Below, piece by piece: positions 41,187 through 51,895 of a DNA stretch of 64,000 nucleotides; position 1 is the stretch's first letter, and the number at the start of each line of letters is the position of its first letter. The stretch is from Gimesia fumaroli (GTDB lineage: Bacteria > Planctomycetota > Planctomycetia > Planctomycetales > Planctomycetaceae). A program made the position numbers and the translations under genes. The notes under the pieces are model-generated. The model was not told the DNA's origin. It searched no databases and worked only from the letters and a program-made list of their open reading frames with translations. The DNA is taken from NCBI RefSeq assembly GCF_007754425.1, contig NZ_CP037452.1:3137164-3201163 (forward strand), written 5' to 3'.

Positions 41187-42002
41187 TCAGGAATGACTGT
41201 GAGACTCATCAGGAAAGGCCCCTTCGCGGACATCATTCGCATACGCCTGCACGGCAGTTGTCATCTCTGAAGCAAAGCTGGCATATTTTTTCAGGAACCG
41301 CGGATGAAAATCAGCATTCATGCCCAGCATATCCGGCGTGACCAGGACCTGACCGTCACAGCCTGGCCCCGAGCCGATGCCAATGGTGGGGACTGTGACC
41401 GTGTCGGTAATTTTTTGCGCGATGGGGGCGGTAATCATTTCGAGCAAAATTCCGAAGGCCCCTGCTCTTTCCGCGGCGAGTGCATCAGCAATGAGCTGGT
41501 CTTCGTCCCGTTGAATTTTTCCCATTCCCCCCAGTGCTCGCACGGATTGGGGTTTGAGCCCCAGGTGTGCCATGACTGGGATGTCAGCTGATGCGATGGC
41601 TTCGATGGTTTTCGCCTGATTGACTCCCCCTTCGAGTTTGACGGCGTCTGCGCCGGTCTCTTTCAGGATGCGTCCCGCATTTTCCAAAGCCTGAGCAGGA
41701 GAGACGTGAAATGACATAAAAGGCATGTCGACAATGATCAAGGCACGCTGCACAGCGCGGGATACGATTTCACCATGATAGATCATCTCATCCACAGTCA
41801 CCGGGAGCGTTGTACTCTTGCCTTGGACGACCATTCCTAAAGTGTCGCCTACCAGCAGGCAGTCTAAACCGGCTTCATCCAGAATTTTTGCTGACAGATA
41901 ATCGTAGGCAGTCAGCATGGTGATTTTCTGTTTTTTTGCTTTGGCAGCCAGAAATCGGGGGACGGTAAACTTTTTGGGCCGTGCGGGGGACGCATTCGAC
42001 AC
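41187..42002 (-). CDS. panB: 3-methyl-2-oxobutanoate hydroxymethyltransferase (PanB)
   Basis: The 271-residue protein has the PanB blocks ITMLTAYDYLSAKILDEAG, LLVGDTLGMVVQGKSTTLPVT, VKLEGG, PVMAHLGLKPQSV and GIGSGPGCDGQVLVTPDMLG. It transfers a hydroxymethyl group from 5,10-methylene-THF to alpha-ketoisovalerate in pantothenate synthesis. Length and motifs are normal. It is convergent with the glycosyltransferase gene and preceded by a leader with two inverted repeats. Confidence 0.95.
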   Translation of the reverse strand: MSNASPARPKKFTVPRFLAAKAKKQKITMLTAYDYLSAKILDEAGLDCLLVGDTLGMVVQGKSTTLPVTVDEMIYHGEIVSRAVQRALIIVDMPFMSFHVSPAQALENAGRILKETGADAVKLEGGVNQAKTIEAIASADIPVMAHLGLKPQSVRALGGMGKIQRDEDQLIADALAAERAGAFGILLEMITAPIAQKITDTVTVPTIGIGSGPGCDGQVLVTPDMLGMNADFHPRFLKKYASFASEMTTAVQAYANDVREGAFPDESHSHS

Positions 42003-42137
42003 GGAACTCTCCTTAAATCACATCGCTGGTCTGGCACAGCAGCCAGAAATCAGGCATCCACGGACTATTATCGTAGACGTTTTTAGCAGTTGAGGCTCCA
42101 CAATAGGAAAATGGAGTCCTGATTCGCAAGACTGAGG

Positions 42138-42218
42138 TCTGTTTTTCTTCAAAAACAGATCCGGCACAACGGCTGTAGTATTTTGCACCGTATTATATTG
42201 CAACACCTGTTGCATAAT
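42138..42218. repeat. Two inverted repeats in the panB upstream region
   Basis: The first is a perfect 9-bp stem with a four-base loop (TCTGTTTTT-CTTC-AAAAACAGA, 42138-42159). The second is an inverted repeat of ATTAT and GCAAC elements (42192-42204 and 42209-42218), with a three-base bulge and a four-base centre. They lie 136-216 bases upstream of panB and may be an mRNA leader structure and an operator. No matching known riboswitch was recognised. Confidence 0.45.
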
Positions 42219-42339
42219 GCGGCGCATTCTTTTGGGGGGATCGACTAAGCAAGATCTTCATAAAAACGTAAAGGCCTGAATATAAGTGTCTTACAGAAAA
42301 AGTTGCACGAAATTTTCTGAATGGTACGGCTTATGCATT

Positions 42340-42440
42340 AGTACTATAGCAGCGATGGTGGCAAGCGTTGGCCCGCACTTGCTCCATTCAGCACAGAAAA
42401 GGTGCTTCAGTCATTCACATGATTCGAAGCACCTTTTTTT
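42340..42440 (+). ncRNA. Possible small RNA ending in an intrinsic terminator
   Basis: A GCAAGCG/CGCACTTGC hairpin (42361-42382, two-base bulge) is followed by a longer stem AAAAGGTGCTTC/GAAGCACCTTTT (42397-42408 and 42426-42437) with a T tract. No protein gene ends upstream on this strand, so the terminator may end an independent short transcript. A TACTAT box near 42341 is a weak -10 candidate without a clear -35. It could instead be a leader attenuator of the thioredoxin reductase gene 220 bases downstream. Confidence 0.35.
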
Positions 42441-42662
42441 ACGTCTATATCTATGCGTTATCCCCTGATTTTCTCCTCGGCTTAAAAACGAGTCCTTTCC
42501 CCTTCTGGAATTCCTGCCCTGACTTCATTAGGATTGTGGCACACGCCAAGTTCGTATGCTGGCTGTGTTTCAGAATTCCATTCCACTGGCAATTTCTCTT
42601 GTCCGAAATCTCTTCTTTCTGATTTCCGCCGAGAGAGTCTGCATATCAGGAGGTGACCGAAC

Positions 42663-43715
42663 GTGCCAGAAAAAGTCGTCGTAATTGGATCAGGACCCGC
42701 CGGTTGGGCCGCTTGTATTTATACTTCTCGTGCCAATCTTGAACCACTCTGCTTCGAAGGGGCGATCACAGAAGAAAATCGCCTTCAAGGGACTCTCCCG
42801 TTAGGTCAGTTAGCCTTAACCACAGAAGTTGAGAACTATCCGGGGTTTCCCGCCGGTAACCTGGAGAGCTATCTCAATGATTCTATCGACGAATCGAAGC
42901 GGAAGTATATGGCACCGCATTCCGGTCATGGTGTGAGTGGACCCGAGCTGATGGAGCTGATGCGTCAGCAGGCGAAAAATTTCGGAACACGGGTCGTGAC
43001 GGATGATATCGTTGATGTCGATTTTTCCTCGCATCCGTTTAAGATTACTCCTCTCAATGGTGAGCCGGTCGAAGCACTGTCGGTGATTATTGCCACCGGT
43101 GCCCGGGCGAACTATCTGGGGCTCGATTCAGAAAACCGCTTTAAAAACATGGGCGTTTCCGCGTGTGCCGTCTGTGATGGTGCAATGCCCCGATTCCGCA
43201 ATCAACCACTGGTGGTCGTCGGTGGTGGGGACAGCGCTATGGAAGAAGCAAACTATCTGACCAAGTTCGCTTCCAAGGTGTATATCGTGCATCGTCGGGA
43301 TGAATTCCGGGCCAGTAAAATTATGGCGGAACGGGCATTGGCCAACGAGAAGATCGAAGTCAAATGGAATTCGGTCATTGATGAAGTGTTGGGCAATGAT
43401 GAAAAAGGAGTGACCAGCGTTCGCATTCGCAGCACGGAAGATGAGAGTCAAACCGAAGAACTGGAAGCCACCGGCTATTTCGCCGCCATTGGTCACACGC
43501 CAAACGTCAGCTTCTTGAAAGGTCAACTTGAGACTAACGACAAAGGTTTCATTCAGTGGAAGATTCCATTCCGCACGAATACCAGCATAGATGGCGTGTT
43601 TGCTGCCGGTGATGTTGCCGACGACAATTACAAGCAGGCGATCACCGCCGCCGGTAGTGGCTGCATGGCGGCCCTGGATGCGGAACGCTGGCTCGTAGAA
43701 AAAGGTCACGAGTAA
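42663..43715 (+). CDS. trxB: Thioredoxin reductase
   Basis: The 350-residue protein has the FAD motif [15 protein letters not shown], the redox pair C168-A-V-C171 in [11 protein letters not shown], an NADPH motif [16 protein letters not shown] followed by [10 protein letters not shown], and [22 protein letters not shown] at the C-terminal FAD block. The CAVC active site replaces the common CATC, a normal variant. The GTG start is supported by AGGAGGTGA. It reduces thioredoxin with NADPH in the cytosol. The M24 peptidase follows on the same strand. Confidence 0.93.
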   Translation: MPEKVVVIGSGPAGWAACIYTSRANLEPLCFEGAITEENRLQGTLPLGQLALTTEVENYPGFPAGNLESYLNDSIDESKRKYMAPHSGHGVSGPELMELMRQQAKNFGTRVVTDDIVDVDFSSHPFKITPLNGEPVEALSVIIATGARANYLGLDSENRFKNMGVSACAVCDGAMPRFRNQPLVVVGGGDSAMEEANYLTKFASKVYIVHRRDEFRASKIMAERALANEKIEVKWNSVIDEVLGNDEKGVTSVRIRSTEDESQTEELEATGYFAAIGHTPNVSFLKGQLETNDKGFIQWKIPFRTNTSIDGVFAAGDVADDNYKQAITAAGSGCMAALDAERWLVEKGHE

Positions 43716-43769
43716 TCCGGACCTGCTGATTCATACTTTTTCAATCAAGTCTGAAAGGACTTCAAGATC

Positions 43770-44909
43770 ATGCTGTCAAAAGAAGGTTGTCTGGCGCGAC
43801 AGAAACGATTGTGGGAATCCGTACCCGATCATTTGGAATGGATTCTGATCGCGGACCCACGTCACGTGCTTTATCTTTCGAATTTTCTTGTCCAACCCTG
43901 CAGTTTCTCGCGCGGCGAACGGGCACTTTTGCTGTTGGATCGTGACAAAGGTGTTACGTTGATCGGCGATAACTTTACGCTACGGTCCTCCGCTGCTGAT
44001 TTCTTTATCGACCATGAAGCTATCGAAACGTGGTATGATCACAAGCATTCCGTAGAGAACCGAGACCACGCGCTATTCAAAGCGCTCGGGTCGGTGGTTC
44101 CTCAATTAAAGGGTCGTGCCGGAGCGGTTGAAGCAGAATGGTTGCCGGTTGGTGCGCTGCAGGAACTGGAAATCACGCAGACCGACACGACACTTGAATT
44201 AGGCAGCGTGTTGCGTCAACTGCGTCGTCAGAAACACGAGGATGAAATCGCACTGTTAAAACAGTGTATGCAGGCCTGTGATGCCGGTCATGCTTGTGCA
44301 CGAGAAGTAGTGGAAGCAGGCAAAAGTGAATTCGACATCTTTCGCAAGGTCCAGGCGGCTGTGTTACAGGCCGCGGGCCTGCCTGTGATCATTTACGGCG
44401 ATTTTCGGGCTTCGACCCCTGCTGTTCCGAAAGCTGGCGGACTACCCTCACCACACGTGCTGGAAAACGGTGATCTATTCGTCCTCGATTATTCGGTTGT
44501 GATTCACGGTTACCGGAGCGACTTCACCAATACAATCAGCGTGGGTGAACCGACGGCTGATCAACAGAAACTGTTTGGCTTATGTCAGGCTGCCATGCAG
44601 GGAGGCGAATCGACTCTCAAAGCGGGAACAAAATGTTCCGACGTGCATGCGGCGACGGCGGCTCCCATCTGGGATGCTGGCTATAAAGAAAACTTCCAGC
44701 ATCACGCCGGTCATGGACTGGGACTGGGGCATCCGGAAGCCCCGATTCTCGTACCAGAAAGCACCGATACCCTGCTGGCTGGAGATGTCGTCACGCTTGA
44801 GCCGGGGGTTTATGTCGAAGGCATCGGTGGGATGCGGATCGAGCATAACTATCTGATTACCAAAGATGGATTCGAGCGACTCAGTAATCACGTCATCTCG
44901 TTAACCTAA
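43770..44909 (+). CDS. M24-family Xaa-Pro aminopeptidase
   Basis: The 379-residue protein has an N-terminal creatinase-like domain (about 1-150) and a pita-bread M24 domain. The dinuclear metal ligands are all visible: D240 (FVLDYS), D251 (SDFTNT), H315 ([13 protein letters not shown]), E344 (TLEPGVY) and E358 (MRIEHNY). It removes N-terminal residues before proline, or is a related dipeptidase. It is cytosolic, with no signal peptide. Confidence 0.9.
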   Translation: MLSKEGCLARQKRLWESVPDHLEWILIADPRHVLYLSNFLVQPCSFSRGERALLLLDRDKGVTLIGDNFTLRSSAADFFIDHEAIETWYDHKHSVENRDHALFKALGSVVPQLKGRAGAVEAEWLPVGALQELEITQTDTTLELGSVLRQLRRQKHEDEIALLKQCMQACDAGHACAREVVEAGKSEFDIFRKVQAAVLQAAGLPVIIYGDFRASTPAVPKAGGLPSPHVLENGDLFVLDYSVVIHGYRSDFTNTISVGEPTADQQKLFGLCQAAMQGGESTLKAGTKCSDVHAATAAPIWDAGYKENFQHHAGHGLGLGHPEAPILVPESTDTLLAGDVVTLEPGVYVEGIGGMRIEHNYLITKDGFERLSNHVISLT

Positions 44910-45010
44910 AATATTGAGTAAATTGATCAGGCCGCCGGTCTGGTGTTTCACTGAGCCGGCGACCTGTTTTACTTTGGACATTCCTTTTTCTATCAGGTGT
45001 CTCGAGCAGC

Positions 45011-46201
45011 ATGTCCTCTCCAGAATTTTCGGAATGGATTGAAAGCGACCTGCGGCAGATCCGGGACGCGGCCCTGTTTCGATCCCGCAGAACCTTCAGG
45101 CCACTCCCAGGCGGACGCTGCGTGCTGGATGGTCAAACGCTGATCAATTTGTCGAGCAACGATTATCTTGATCTGGCGCATGACCAGCGGCTCATTTCTG
45201 CTGCTACTGCGGCGTTGGCAGAGATGGGGGTGGGGGCACGGGCCAGCGCACTAGTCAGTGGTCGTACCGAATGGCATACAAAGTTGGAAACGCAGCTGGC
45301 ACAATTTGAAGGGACTGAAGCAGCGATTCTGTTTCCGAGTGGTTATGCCGCCAATCTCGGCGTTGTCTCGGCGTTGGCGAGTGAACAGGATACCGTGTTC
45401 TGTGATCGCTTGAATCACGCGAGTCTGATTGATGGCTGCCGCCTCTCTGGTGCCCGGTTACGCGTCTTTCGTCATGACAGTCTCGGAAAACTGAAACGCG
45501 AGCTGGAGAAAGTGACCGGCGAAGGAAAAAAGATCATTGTTACCGATTCGGTATTCAGTATGGACGGCAGTTTGGCGCCGCTGGTTTCGCTCTGTGATCT
45601 GGCAGAGGAATTTCAGGCGATTTTGATGATTGACGAAGCGCATGCAACCGGCATCTGGGGCGCCACTGGTAGAGGGTTGGCAGAAGAACTCGGTGTTGCA
45701 CATCGGGTGATGGTTCGCATCGGCACGCTCAGTAAAGCCGTTGGAACGCTGGGTGGCTTCGTGGCTGGTTCGTCGGCAATGATTGACTGGTTGTGGAACC
45801 GGGTACGGACACAAATCTATTCAACTGCCCTGCCCCCTGCGATTTGTGCAGCCGCCTGTCAGTCACTGGAGATCATTCAGGCGGAACAGGAGCGGCGGTG
45901 TATTCTGTTTGAACGGGCGGAATTTCTACGAAACGAACTTCAGCAGCGTACGAACGTCACGATTCCCTCATCAGCAGGACCCATCATCCCGATCATTCTG
46001 CAGGACCCCGATATCACAATGAACATCGCGGCAGAGTTGCAGGAAGCTGGTTTCCTGGTCGGTGCTATTCGGCCTCCAACGGTTCCTGAGGGGACATCAC
46101 GACTCAGGATTTCGCTTACTTGTGCCCACCAGCAAGACGATCTGGAGCGGTTTTTAAAAGCATTGGATCGTTCACTCGCCAGAAATGTTGAATCTCGATA
46201 A
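45011..46201 (+). CDS. bioF: 8-amino-7-oxononanoate synthase-like PLP enzyme
   Basis: The 396-residue protein is an alpha-oxoamine synthase with SSNDYLDLA, GVGARASALVSGRTEWH, the PLP-contact block MIDEAHATGIWGATGRG (D208, H211) and the catalytic lysine K242 in GTLSKAVGTLGGF. The best match by motif is BioF, which joins pimeloyl thioester and alanine in biotin synthesis. Related enzymes (Kbl, CAI-1 synthase type) are possible, since no other biotin gene is in the window. The alpha/beta hydrolase follows about 90 bases downstream. Confidence 0.82.
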   Translation: MSSPEFSEWIESDLRQIRDAALFRSRRTFRPLPGGRCVLDGQTLINLSSNDYLDLAHDQRLISAATAALAEMGVGARASALVSGRTEWHTKLETQLAQFEGTEAAILFPSGYAANLGVVSALASEQDTVFCDRLNHASLIDGCRLSGARLRVFRHDSLGKLKRELEKVTGEGKKIIVTDSVFSMDGSLAPLVSLCDLAEEFQAILMIDEAHATGIWGATGRGLAEELGVAHRVMVRIGTLSKAVGTLGGFVAGSSAMIDWLWNRVRTQIYSTALPPAICAAACQSLEIIQAEQERRCILFERAEFLRNELQQRTNVTIPSSAGPIIPIILQDPDITMNIAAELQEAGFLVGAIRPPTVPEGTSRLRISLTCAHQQDDLERFLKALDRSLARNVESR

Positions 46202-46290
46202 GGTAGGCAAATCAGCTTTTTCAGAACAGAAACATCACTCATCGGGCTGTTTGACAGCCATTTTGAATATCATCGATTGAAGACTCTTGC

Positions 46291-47181
46291 ATGAATTTTC
46301 GTGATCAGATCAAAAATGAATATCCCTTTGAATCTCATTGGTTGAAGATCGACGGCCATCAATACCATTGTCTGGATGAGGGTCAGGGGCAACCACTCTT
46401 GATGGTGCATGGAAATCCAACCTGGAGCTTTGCCTGGAGGCGGCTGGTGAAGCAGCTTTCTTCCCAGTATCGCGTGATTGCCGTCGATCATATGGGCTGT
46501 GGTCTGTCTGATAAGCCACAGGATTATCCGTACCGGCTGGAATCGCATATCAACAATCTGAAAACACTCATTCAGGAACTGGATCTGCAGGACATCACTC
46601 TATTTGCCCATGACTGGGGCGGTGCGATCGGCATGGGAGCCGCCGTTGACCTGCCTGAACGATTCCAACGATTCGTATTGATGAATACGGCTGCTTTTCG
46701 TTCACAGGAAATTCCGTTGCGAATTGCAGTCTGTCGAATACCTTTATTGGGTGCCTTGGGAGTACGGGGACTGAATCTGTTTTCGGGAGCCGCAATTTCC
46801 ATGGCAGTCAATAAACGGGATCGGATGACGGACGAAGTCAAAGCCGGTTTTCTGGGACCTTATGATTCTTGGCAGAATCGGGTTGCCGTGCATCAGTTTG
46901 TGAAAGACATTCCGCTGAAGCCTTCACATCCCAGCTACGCGACGCTGCAGCATGTGGAAGAAGGCCTGGCACAGTTTCAAAACCATCCAATGCTGTTGAT
47001 CTGGGGCGAGAAGGACTGGTGTTTTACCACCAATTTTCTGGACGAATTCGAACGCCGTTTTCCCCAGGCGGAAACATTACGGATTTCGGATGCAGGACAT
47101 TACGTGTTTGAGGACGCCCACGAAATCATGCTGCCCCGCATCGAACAGTTTCTTCAGACGCAGGCATCGCCGCTTGGTTAA
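46291..47181 (+). CDS. Alpha/beta hydrolase (haloalkane dehalogenase/OleB-like)
   Basis: The 296-residue protein has an oxyanion block VHGNPTWSFAWRRL, the nucleophile elbow FAHDWGGAIGMG with Asp108, an acid in WGEKDWCF and the catalytic His in SDAGHYVFEDA. The Asp nucleophile and the adjacent FVLMNTAAF are seen in haloalkane dehalogenases and in OleB-type beta-lactone decarboxylases. Its substrate cannot be named. It follows the bioF-like gene. No OleA, OleC or OleD is in the window. Confidence 0.8.
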   Translation: MNFRDQIKNEYPFESHWLKIDGHQYHCLDEGQGQPLLMVHGNPTWSFAWRRLVKQLSSQYRVIAVDHMGCGLSDKPQDYPYRLESHINNLKTLIQELDLQDITLFAHDWGGAIGMGAAVDLPERFQRFVLMNTAAFRSQEIPLRIAVCRIPLLGALGVRGLNLFSGAAISMAVNKRDRMTDEVKAGFLGPYDSWQNRVAVHQFVKDIPLKPSHPSYATLQHVEEGLAQFQNHPMLLIWGEKDWCFTTNFLDEFERRFPQAETLRISDAGHYVFEDAHEIMLPRIEQFLQTQASPLG

Positions 47182-47209
47182 GCAGTGACGCCTGCGTAAA
47201 GACAGCTGA

Positions 47210-48463
47210 TTAAAAATCACCGAAGTCAGGGTTGATTAAGTGCTCGGTCGAGCCGAGGTGTGAAACCTTCTCGATTTTCTTGCGGGGCTTTTGTGGCTTA
47301 TAGGCTTCAAAAGCTTCAATGCGAAATTCGGAAATCATATGATTGATCCGGTTTTCGATGTTGGTCAACTGGTCTCCTTCATCCGGGGCCACAAAGGTAA
47401 ATGCGGCGCCTTTCTGATCAGAAGACAGCCGGCCGACACGCCCGATGCGGTGTACGTAATCGTCGCTGAATTCGGGGATATCAAAATTGATGATATGTGA
47501 AATCCCGCTGACGTCGATCCCGCGTCCCATCACGTCTGTGGCAATCAACAGACGAATTTTTCCTTCACGGAATTTTTTGAGAACGCGATCCCGTTTCGTC
47601 TGTGGTAAGTCACCATGAATGGCGGCGACGTCTTTCAGTTTCTTGGAAAAGATCCGATCTAGTTTGTCAGCACCGCGTTTTGTGCGGGTGAACACGATGG
47701 TTTGTTTGGGACGTTCCTGGAACAACAGCCGTGAGAGGAGCTTGATTTTACGGTCCGGGTCGACGGTGACGTAATACTGATCAATGGCATCCACACTGAC
47801 CTTGTCATCAGACAGGTCGATCATGACCGGCTCTTGCATATAGCGTTGTGCCAGACGTTCCACGGGAGGAGGCAATGTTGCCGACAGCAGTAAGGTCTGC
47901 CGTTCTTTGGGACACTTTCGCAGGATCTTTTCGATATCAGGACGAAAGCCGATATCCAGCATACGGTCTGCTTCATCTAATACGACGAAACCAAGTTGGC
48001 CCAGTTTGAGATTTCCGCGATTGATATGATCAATCACGCGGCCTGGAGTCCCGACAGCGATCTGGGCTCCTTTTTTTAATTGATTTTCCTGGGGACGAAC
48101 CGGTTTGCCTCCCACCAGTACCGCCAGATTGAGTGATTGGGAGCCGCACAATTTGCGAATTTCTTCAGCCACCTGTTCGCTCAATTCCCGGGTTGGTGCC
48201 AGAATCAAGGCTTGCATGCCTGGGCGTCTGAGGTCAATTTGTTGCAGGACCGGCAGCGAGAAGGCGGCTGTCTTACCGGTTCCTGTTCGGGCCTGTCCGA
48301 TACAATCCTGTCCGGTGACGGCGATCGGAATCAGCTCAGCCTGAATGGGGCTGGGAGTTTCATACCCTGCCTGGCTGAGGTTTTTTAAGATTTTGTCATT
48401 CAGTCCTAACTGATCAAATTTGGTTTTAGTTGTCTTTTTTTTCTTTTTCGTTTTCTGAGTCAT
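47210..48463 (-). CDS. DEAD-box RNA helicase (RhlE-like)
   Basis: The 417-residue protein has a Lys-rich N-terminus and helicase motifs in order: the Q motif (FDQLGLNDKILKNL), motif I ARTGTGKT, motif Ia PTRELSEQ, motif II VLDEADRMLDIGF, motif III LSATLPP, motif V TDVMGRGIDV and motif VI HRIGRVGRL. The short C-terminal tail resembles RhlE. It unwinds short RNA duplexes in ribosome assembly or decay. It lies between the alpha/beta hydrolase and ftsH on the minus strand. Confidence 0.92.
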   Translation of the reverse strand: MTQKTKKKKKTTKTKFDQLGLNDKILKNLSQAGYETPSPIQAELIPIAVTGQDCIGQARTGTGKTAAFSLPVLQQIDLRRPGMQALILAPTRELSEQVAEEIRKLCGSQSLNLAVLVGGKPVRPQENQLKKGAQIAVGTPGRVIDHINRGNLKLGQLGFVVLDEADRMLDIGFRPDIEKILRKCPKERQTLLLSATLPPPVERLAQRYMQEPVMIDLSDDKVSVDAIDQYYVTVDPDRKIKLLSRLLFQERPKQTIVFTRTKRGADKLDRIFSKKLKDVAAIHGDLPQTKRDRVLKKFREGKIRLLIATDVMGRGIDVSGISHIINFDIPEFSDDYVHRIGRVGRLSSDQKGAAFTFVAPDEGDQLTNIENRINHMISEFRIEAFEAYKPQKPRKKIEKVSHLGSTEHLINPDFGDF

Positions 48464-48529
48464 TTCCTAATTGTTCCTGCTGAGGCAGGAGAAAACTCGC
48501 TCTCTGATGAGGCATCCTGGATTGGCTGG

Positions 48530-50524
48530 TTACTCTGATTCGTTGTCACTTTGACTGTCAGTACCAGTTTCTTTGGCACTATCAAGCTTTGCTTGTTCCC
48601 GAACCGAAACGCCAATCAGACGCTTGATGTCATTACTGTCAATGGCCTCTTGTTCTACGAGTGCTTTTGCCAGCAGGTCAAGTTTCTCCCTGTTTTCTGT
48701 TAATATTTCTTCTGCCCGTTGTTCAGCCGCGTTTAAAAAACGCTGCATTTCCTGGTCGATGACGTGGGCGGTTTCTTCACTACATTCGCCCTGTGATTTC
48801 ATCTCTTTTCCAAGGAACGGGTTTTCATCCGAATGGCGAAACGCCACCGGTCCGATGACATCACTCATGCCCCACTGCCCCACCATTTTTCGTGTGATCT
48901 GGGTCGCCCGTTTGATGTCATCTGCTGCTCCGGCTGTATGTTCGCCGAAGACAATACCTTCCGCAGCCCGACCACCCAACATGAATGCTAATTGAGAGTG
49001 AAGTTGCTTCTCTCCCATGTTATAGCGTTCTTCATCAGGCAAGAGCTGTGTTACGCCGAGTGCTCTACCACGAGGAATCACCGTGACTTTGTGTACCGGA
49101 TCAATCTCCGGAAGCAACCAGGCCAATAACGCATGGCCGGCTTCATGGTAGGCTGTCATTTCACGTTCTTTTTCGCTCAAAATCTCCTCACGTTCTGGTC
49201 CCATCAAAACACGATCCCGAGCATTATCAAAGTCTTCCTTATCGACCTGGTCTTTGTTAAGACGTGTTGCCGAAAGAGCCGCTTCATTCACCAGATTCTT
49301 CAGGTCGGCACCAGAAAAACCAATCGTACCAGCGGCGATATTATTCAGGTCGACATCATCTGAAAGCGGGATTTTCCGCGAGTGAACTTTCAGGATTGCG
49401 GCACGTCCTTCTTTAGTGGGACGATCCACGGTGATGTGCCTGTCAAAACGTCCGGGACGCAGCAATGCCGGATCTAAAACATCCGGACGGTTGGTTGCTG
49501 CTATTATGATTACCGCTTCGTTTTGCTGGAAACCATCCATTTCACTAAGCATCTGATTTAATGTCTGTTCGCGTTCATCATGTCCACCTCCGAGGCCAGC
49601 ACCTCGAATTCGTCCCACGGCATCAATTTCATCGACGAAGATGATACAGGGGGCATTTTCTTTAGCAGTTCGGAACAGGTCCCGTACACGGCTGGCGCCG
49701 ACGCCGACAAACATCTGAATGAATTCCGACCCGTTTATGGAATAGAAAGGAACGCCAGCTTCACCGGCCGTTGCGCGAGCTAATAAGGTTTTCCCGGTTC
49801 CGGGAGAACCCATCAGCAAGACGCCTTTGGGGATTTGTGCGCCAAGACGCTGGAACTTGGCTGGTGTCTTCAGGAATTCAACAACTTCCTGTAATTCCGA
49901 TTTGGCTTGCTCCATCGCTGCCACATCGTCAAATGTGGTTTGTTCTTCAGAGGGGCGGAATCGCTTTGCCGGACTCTTGGTGAAATTTCCAAGCATTCCT
50001 GAACCCATGGGGTCGGCAGAACGACGCAGCATGAACCAGAAGAACCCAATGATCAACAGCGGGCCGATCAACCAGGGGATGATGTAAGTGCCGATGCCGA
50101 CATTGGTGCTTTCCGCCTTGAAATCGACTTTCTGTTTGATGAGTTCGGGAACCAGATCTCGATCTTCGACGGGATGTGAGGGCAGAACGGTATTGAACTC
50201 TTCTGCCAGTTTTTCGTCTTTCTTTTCTTTGTCTGGATTCTCAGGGCGAATCTTCCACTTCCCGGTTAGGATGTCACCATGGAAATCGACAGATTCTACA
50301 TTGCCACGATTCAGCTCAGAAATGAAAAAACTGTAGTCTACTTTCGATCCCGTATTTTCCGGCGAGGATTTCATCATGATCAGGCTGCCGATAACCAGAA
50401 TCAGCAGGATGATCAGCCAGGGACCTGTTGAGGGAGCGGCGCCCTGAGAGTCTTTGCCTGGTTGCTTTTGAGGGGCTTTGCCTTTGGGAGGATTCTCTTG
50501 GGGGTTCTCCGGAGGAGAGGCCAT
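48530..50524 (-). CDS. ftsH: ATP-dependent zinc metalloprotease FtsH
   Basis: The 664-residue protein has two membrane segments (about 35-51 and 148-166) and an AAA module with Walker A GSPGTGKT (239-246), Walker B IIFVDEID (294-301), and an SRH ending in RPGRFDRH. The zinc site HEAGH is at 460-464, with a downstream Asp in the peptidase domain. It degrades membrane and soluble proteins at the cytoplasmic membrane. The N-terminus is extended by a Pro/Gln/Lys-rich stretch of about 34 residues before the first membrane segment. The DEAD-box gene follows on the same strand. Confidence 0.95.
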   Translation of the reverse strand: MASPPENPQENPPKGKAPQKQPGKDSQGAAPSTGPWLIILLILVIGSLIMMKSSPENTGSKVDYSFFISELNRGNVESVDFHGDILTGKWKIRPENPDKEKKDEKLAEEFNTVLPSHPVEDRDLVPELIKQKVDFKAESTNVGIGTYIIPWLIGPLLIIGFFWFMLRRSADPMGSGMLGNFTKSPAKRFRPSEEQTTFDDVAAMEQAKSELQEVVEFLKTPAKFQRLGAQIPKGVLLMGSPGTGKTLLARATAGEAGVPFYSINGSEFIQMFVGVGASRVRDLFRTAKENAPCIIFVDEIDAVGRIRGAGLGGGHDEREQTLNQMLSEMDGFQQNEAVIIIAATNRPDVLDPALLRPGRFDRHITVDRPTKEGRAAILKVHSRKIPLSDDVDLNNIAAGTIGFSGADLKNLVNEAALSATRLNKDQVDKEDFDNARDRVLMGPEREEILSEKEREMTAYHEAGHALLAWLLPEIDPVHKVTVIPRGRALGVTQLLPDEERYNMGEKQLHSQLAFMLGGRAAEGIVFGEHTAGAADDIKRATQITRKMVGQWGMSDVIGPVAFRHSDENPFLGKEMKSQGECSEETAHVIDQEMQRFLNAAEQRAEEILTENREKLDLLAKALVEQEAIDSNDIKRLIGVSVREQAKLDSAKETGTDSQSDNESE

Positions 50525-50813
50525 ATGCTATTCCGTTCGTATACTGAGATCTTTGTATTCTAATTGCTGAAGACCGGTTTTCCCGTGATGTGGCACTCAC
50601 GTTCGATCAGCCGTTTGCCGGTAAATCGTCTCACTGCTATTGCAGGGGACGAATGTTTATTTCTCTGTTTCAGTAACATGTTGCTGATTCTATGGGAAAA
50701 TCTGCCTTGCAGGCAATGGTGGGAAGCCTGTTTTTAGAAAGGATCAGGCAAGCCGTCAGCAAAATAAGTTCTTCCAAGACGGGATGTTATTGCATTCTAT
50801 CAGGATTTCGCCA

Positions 50814-51671
50814 CTAATCTTTCAATCCATATCGCACTATGCACCAAAGTGCTTTCACGCCGTCTCGCCAGCCGATTTTCTTTCCCTGATCGTAGGTCCG
50901 TCCATCATAACTGATCGACATTTCAAAGATACGGCACTGACGCCGGGCTACTTTCGCCGTGAGTTCCGGTTCGATACCAAACCGATTCTGGCAGAGCCCG
51001 GGGGCGATTTCCTTGATGACCTCTTTTTTAAAGAGCTTGTAACAGGTTTCCATGTCTGTCAGATTGAGATTGGTAAAACAGTTCGAAAGTGTTGTCAGGA
51101 ACTTGTTCCCCAGAAAATGCCAGTAGTAAAGGACCCGGTGAGGCTGGTCGCCCAGAAATCGGCTGCCATAAACAACATCTGCTTTCCCTTCAATGATGGG
51201 CTGCAGGAGACGCGGATATTCCGAAGGATCGTATTCCAGGTCGGCGTCCTGAATCAGCATGACGTCGCCTTGTGCTTCGAGAAACCCTGTTCTGACAGCG
51301 GCTCCTTTTCCTTGATTCACTTCGTGAAAAATGACGCGAATTTGATTTTGGGAGTCTTCGTTGGTCTGAGACAGTTCTTCCAGTCGCTTCAGGATTTCCC
51401 GCGTGCCATCGGTGCTGCCATCATCGACCAGAACCAGTTCCTTTCGAATCGGAACGGCTTTGACCTGATTGATCAGGTTCTCAACGGTTTTACTCTCGTT
51501 AAAGATGGGGATGACCACCGAGAGTAAAAAGTCTTCTGGAATGGGATAAAAGCCAAGCTGTCGGCAACCGGCTTCTCCCAGTGATGCTTTCAAGGAGTCG
51601 TACCATTCGGTCGTGTACGGGTAACCGTGTTCATCCGATTGAGGAACTGGTGTCATTGAGTGGAAATCCAT
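50814..51671 (-). CDS. GT2 family glycosyltransferase (DPM/DPG synthase-like)
   Basis: The 285-residue protein has a short N-terminal extension before [18 protein letters not shown], then [25 protein letters not shown], the DxD-like [16 protein letters not shown] and YGSRFLG. The C-terminal [14 protein letters not shown] block is typical of the polyprenol-phosphate glucose/mannose synthase branch. It lacks membrane helices. It is a second lipid-linked sugar enzyme in the window, distinct from the one at 40.4 kb. It is monocistronic. Confidence 0.85.
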   Translation of the reverse strand: MDFHSMTPVPQSDEHGYPYTTEWYDSLKASLGEAGCRQLGFYPIPEDFLLSVVIPIFNESKTVENLINQVKAVPIRKELVLVDDGSTDGTREILKRLEELSQTNEDSQNQIRVIFHEVNQGKGAAVRTGFLEAQGDVMLIQDADLEYDPSEYPRLLQPIIEGKADVVYGSRFLGDQPHRVLYYWHFLGNKFLTTLSNCFTNLNLTDMETCYKLFKKEVIKEIAPGLCQNRFGIEPELTAKVARRQCRIFEMSISYDGRTYDQGKKIGWRDGVKALWCIVRYGLKD

Positions 51672-51895
51672 GATTAACTTTGATACAGAGTGGGTAATGT
51701 TTGATAGGTTCTACTCTGTATTATAAGTTGCAAATGGCATCTGCAAGAGGACTTTCTGATTCGTTTCTGCTTTCGGTGCTGGCCGGGTTGAACAAACCGG
51801 TTTACATTATCCAGACTGTCAGGTTGATATTCTTCTTTATTTCACTCCTGCCGGATATTCCGAATTTACTGATCTGTTAGATTTAAGGCGCGACA

